Shown piece after piece: positions 7,541-8,964 of a stretch of DNA of 8,964 bases (position 1 is the first letter of the stretch; every line of letters starts with the position of its first letter). A program made the position numbers and the translations under genes. This stretch comes from an uncultured Aliarcobacter sp. (GTDB lineage: Bacteria; Campylobacterota; Campylobacteria; Campylobacterales; Arcobacteraceae), in the NCBI GenBank assembly GCA_947629065.1, contig CANRCH010000069.1, forward strand, positions 1 to 8,964, given 5' to 3'. The notes below the pieces were generated by a model, which saw nothing but the letters and a program-made list of their open reading frames with translations, searched no databases and was not told the DNA's origin.

Positions 7541-7586
7541 TCGGAAACAATTGAACACTGTTTTCGGTGAACATTTGAATACTTTT
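7541..7586. repeat. Two imperfect direct repeats, 23-bp period
   Basis: TCGGAAACAATTGAACACT at 7541 is followed 23 bases later by TCGGTGAACATTTGAATACT at 7564. The inner 14 bases match at 12 positions. Closely spaced, imperfect direct repeats of this size occur at transposase-binding ends of some insertion sequences, notably the IS21 family, but no adjacent IS21 gene is visible here. Confidence 0.5.
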
Positions 7587-7827
7587 TTAAATAAAGCAAA
7601 AAATAAGTTTCATTTAAAGTAAGGGTATTTTCTAGATTATTTACTGCTAAAAAATAGATTTTAAGAGTAAGATTGAGGAAAGTATCATTAGGAATAAAAA
7701 AGGTTTAATAAACTAAATATTTGTATAGATGGATTTTTATATCTAAGAGAATATATTTCTGACTTCATCACCTTTGAATAAAGTATCTAATAAGTGCCTT
7801 GTAAAGCCATAAATAAGGTGTTTTAAT

Positions 7828-7855
7828 TTGTAAGTTGGATGCCCCACTATATAAT
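7828..7855 (+). promoter_or_regulatory. Possible sigma70-type promoter of the transposase remnant
   Basis: TTGTAA at 7828-7833 and TATAAT at 7850-7855 are 16 bases apart, and the latter ends five bases before the ATG of the pseudogene. No Shine-Dalgarno sequence follows. In such AT-rich DNA the match may be chance. Confidence 0.25.
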
Positions 7856-8274
7856 ATCATATGTTTATTCGTAAAAAAAGAAATGCAAGTGGCAGTTTTA
7901 GTGTACATATAATAAAAAAATATGAAGAATCAATAAGGTAGTACAAACTATTGTTTCATCTAAAGATGAAGGTTTTATATCAAGAGGGATTAAAACTTAT
8001 TCCACAACTAACTAAACAACCTATATCAGACCTATTTCCAAGTAATAGTGACAATATAATAGATAAGTTTGTAAGAGATCTATCAACAAATAGTATAGTT
8101 TGGATTGGTACTGAGAATTTTCCACTATATTGGTTTAGTAAAATTGTTGATAATAAACTTTTAAAATATTTAATTGTGACAAGATTAACAAATCTAGGAA
8201 ATAAGCTAAAAGTGATTGTATATCTAAAACGTTATAGAAATATAGATATGGATATTATGAAGATATATCGCTTT

Positions 8275-8387
8275 ATTAATCATACTAACTCCAAAATAAT
8301 TATTTAGAATTATTCTATTCATTTATTAATAAGTGGTGCATTTTTACTTTGCACTACTGGTACATTTTACCTTTGCATTTGACATTT
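8275..8387. mobile_element. 113-bp insertion inside the transposase pseudogene
   Basis: The transposase reading stops matching after the TTT codon at 8272-8274 and resumes at ATG 8388. Removing 8275-8387 joins these codons in frame, giving KIYRF-MDKFHLKYKD. TTTAT occurs at both edges (8272-8276 and 8385-8389), as a 5-bp target duplication would. The right edge reads TTTGACA just before the second TTTAT, i.e. TGTCAAA on the other strand, a start seen in IS21-type ends. No matching left end is found, so it may be a solo end or an internally deleted element. Confidence 0.45.
8335..8378. repeat. Two imperfect 20-bp direct repeats, 24-bp period
   Basis: GGTGCATTTTTACTTTGCAC (8335-8354) and GGTACATTTTACCTTTGCAT (8359-8378) agree at 16 of 20 positions. 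They lie inside the 113-bp insertion next to its right edge. The arrangement resembles the multiple transposase-binding repeats at IS21-family ends; this attribution is inference. Confidence 0.6.
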
Positions 8388-8808
8388 ATGGATAAGTTTC
8401 ATTTAAAATATAAAGATAAAATAGAGGAAGTTGCCTTTAATCATACAAAAAAAGTATTGAGTAAGATTACAGCTTTATTTTATGATGTTAGAACACTTTA
8501 CTTTGAGAGTGAAGATGAGGATGATTTAAGAAGAGTTGGATTTAGTAAAGATGGTAAATTTCAATCTCCTCAAATAATTGTTTGGACTTTTAGTAGCAGA
8601 ACAAGGTTATCCTGTAGGTTATGATATTTATGAGAGGAATAGCTATGAAGGAAATACTTTTATAGCAATACTTCAAAAATTTGTAAAGAAATTTGATTTA
8701 CAAAAACAAATTGTAATATCTGATTCAGGACTGTTATCTAAAAATAATATAGAATAACTATCTAAAGTTTATTGTCTAGTTTTTTTGGGTAGTATAGCTG
8801 TCCTTACG

Positions 8809-8964
8809 TAAGGGGTGTAGAAGATTATAAGAATAATAAAAAAGTATAAAATAAAAAGCTGATAAGTAAAAAATAAATTAATCCAAGAATGCTATAGTAA
8901 TAATTGTAGCTTTAATAAAACTATCTGTAGTATTCAAGATGGTATTTTAGATAATAAATACCAT
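8809..8964. other. Unassigned AT-rich tail, possibly further transposase debris
   Basis: No intact gene is visible. Scattered pieces such as KKLISKK and INPR in broken frames could be the degraded continuation of the transposase (where the family often has a KLTK...INNRGYN segment), but too little remains to claim it. One frame is open from about 8868 to the window edge, without a recognisable product. Confidence 0.3.

Larger units (their letters stand above)
7440..7860. other. Gene-free, AT-rich intergenic stretch
   Basis: All frames on both strands are closed by frequent stops and I recognise no gene or RNA. The stretch holds a pair of imperfect direct repeats (7541-7586) and, near its right end, a promoter-like sequence and the probable left flank of the transposase remnant. 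A short minus-strand open stretch at 7743-7856 is discussed separately. Confidence 0.6.
7861..8808 (+). pseudogene. Decayed IS1634-family-like DDE transposase
   Basis: Pieces of one transposase appear in order across changing frames. 7861-7938 reads MFIRKKRNASGSFSVHIIKK and onward. 7938-7970 reads VVQTIVSSKDEG in another frame. 7972-8274 returns to the first frame (LYQEGLKLIPQLTKQ, then LKYLIVTRL, KIYRF). 8388 to about 8577 reads MDKFHLKYKDKIEEVAF, FYDVRTLYFES and DDLRRVGFSKDGK. From 8584 it reads GLLVAEQGYPVGYDIYERN to ISDSGLLSKNNIE, with a stop at 8755 and a faint continuation to about 8808. These fit the IS1634-family transposases I know. The candidate catalytic aspartates are encoded at 8484-8486 and 8722-8724; the glutamate region is not seen. 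With at least three frame breaks and internal stops it cannot make an active enzyme. The family call is from memory. Confidence 0.75.

Noticed and set aside
7743..7856. Minus-strand open stretch of 37 codons reading KLKHLIYGFTRHLLDTLFKG and onward
   Set aside because: It looks protein-like and could be the end of a gene cut by the insertion sequence. But it has a stop at each end, no ribosome-binding site and no family I recognise, and its length is within chance for this DNA.
7951..8307. A 118-residue independent gene
   Set aside because: Its N-terminal residues are out-of-frame sequence. From about 7972 it continues the transposase similarity and its end falls in the 113-bp insertion, so it is a fragment of the pseudogene.
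8349..8624. A 91-residue independent gene
   Set aside because: The first 13 codons lie in the inserted segment and the last ones follow a frameshift. Only 8388 to about 8577 matches the transposase.
7440..8964. CRISPR array, tRNA or rRNA in the tail of the window
   Set aside because: Only two-copy imperfect repeats are present, with no regular spacers, and no cloverleaf or rRNA-like sequence was seen.

Overview
The window is the nitrous oxide reduction (nos) gene cluster of an AT-rich Campylobacterota bacterium, most likely of the Arcobacter group, followed by about 1.5 kb of decayed mobile DNA. The taxonomic reading rests on the gene order, which matches as I recall it the cluster described in Wolinella succinogenes (nosZ-nosB-nosD-nosG-nosC1-nosC2-nosH-nosF-nosY-nosL). 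It also rests on the cytochrome c tail of NosZ, the strong A+T bias (AGA arginine, TTA leucine) and the tightly overlapping genes. No species can be named from the sequence alone.

Layout: 1-341 is the 3' end of nosZ, the c-type (clade II) nitrous oxide reductase, ending in a monohaem cytochrome c domain. A perfect 13-bp hairpin (348-376) separates it from a run of ten co-directional genes at 401-7418 with almost no spacing, many overlapping by 4-14 bp: nosB, nosD, nosG, nosC1, nosC2, nosH, nosF, a first nosL-like gene, nosY and a second nosL-like gene. The run closes with a terminator-like hairpin at 7413-7439.

How the genes work together: NosG and NosH resemble NapG/NapH and probably form a menaquinol dehydrogenase. 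NosC1 and NosC2, two small membrane-attached monohaem cytochromes c, would carry electrons onward to the haem domain of NosZ. NosD, NosF and NosY form the ABC-type assembly system for the copper-sulfur site of NosZ, and the NosL-like proteins are candidate copper donors. NosB is a membrane protein typical of clade II clusters, with unsettled function. No nosR or nosX lies in the window.

The most unusual part of the cluster is the pair of NosL-like proteins flanking nosY. The first keeps the N-terminal CxxC-K-M metal motif and has a His/Met-rich tail. The second lacks those cysteines but keeps the C-terminal NosL signature.

Region 7440-8964 has no intact gene. It holds a frameshifted transposase pseudogene resembling the IS1634 family (7861 to about 8808). 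That pseudogene is interrupted by a 113-bp segment whose removal restores the reading frame exactly. The segment carries a pair of 20-bp imperfect direct repeats reminiscent of IS21-family ends, and a second repeat pair of similar period lies at 7541-7586. The region looks like an insertion-sequence graveyard next to the operon.
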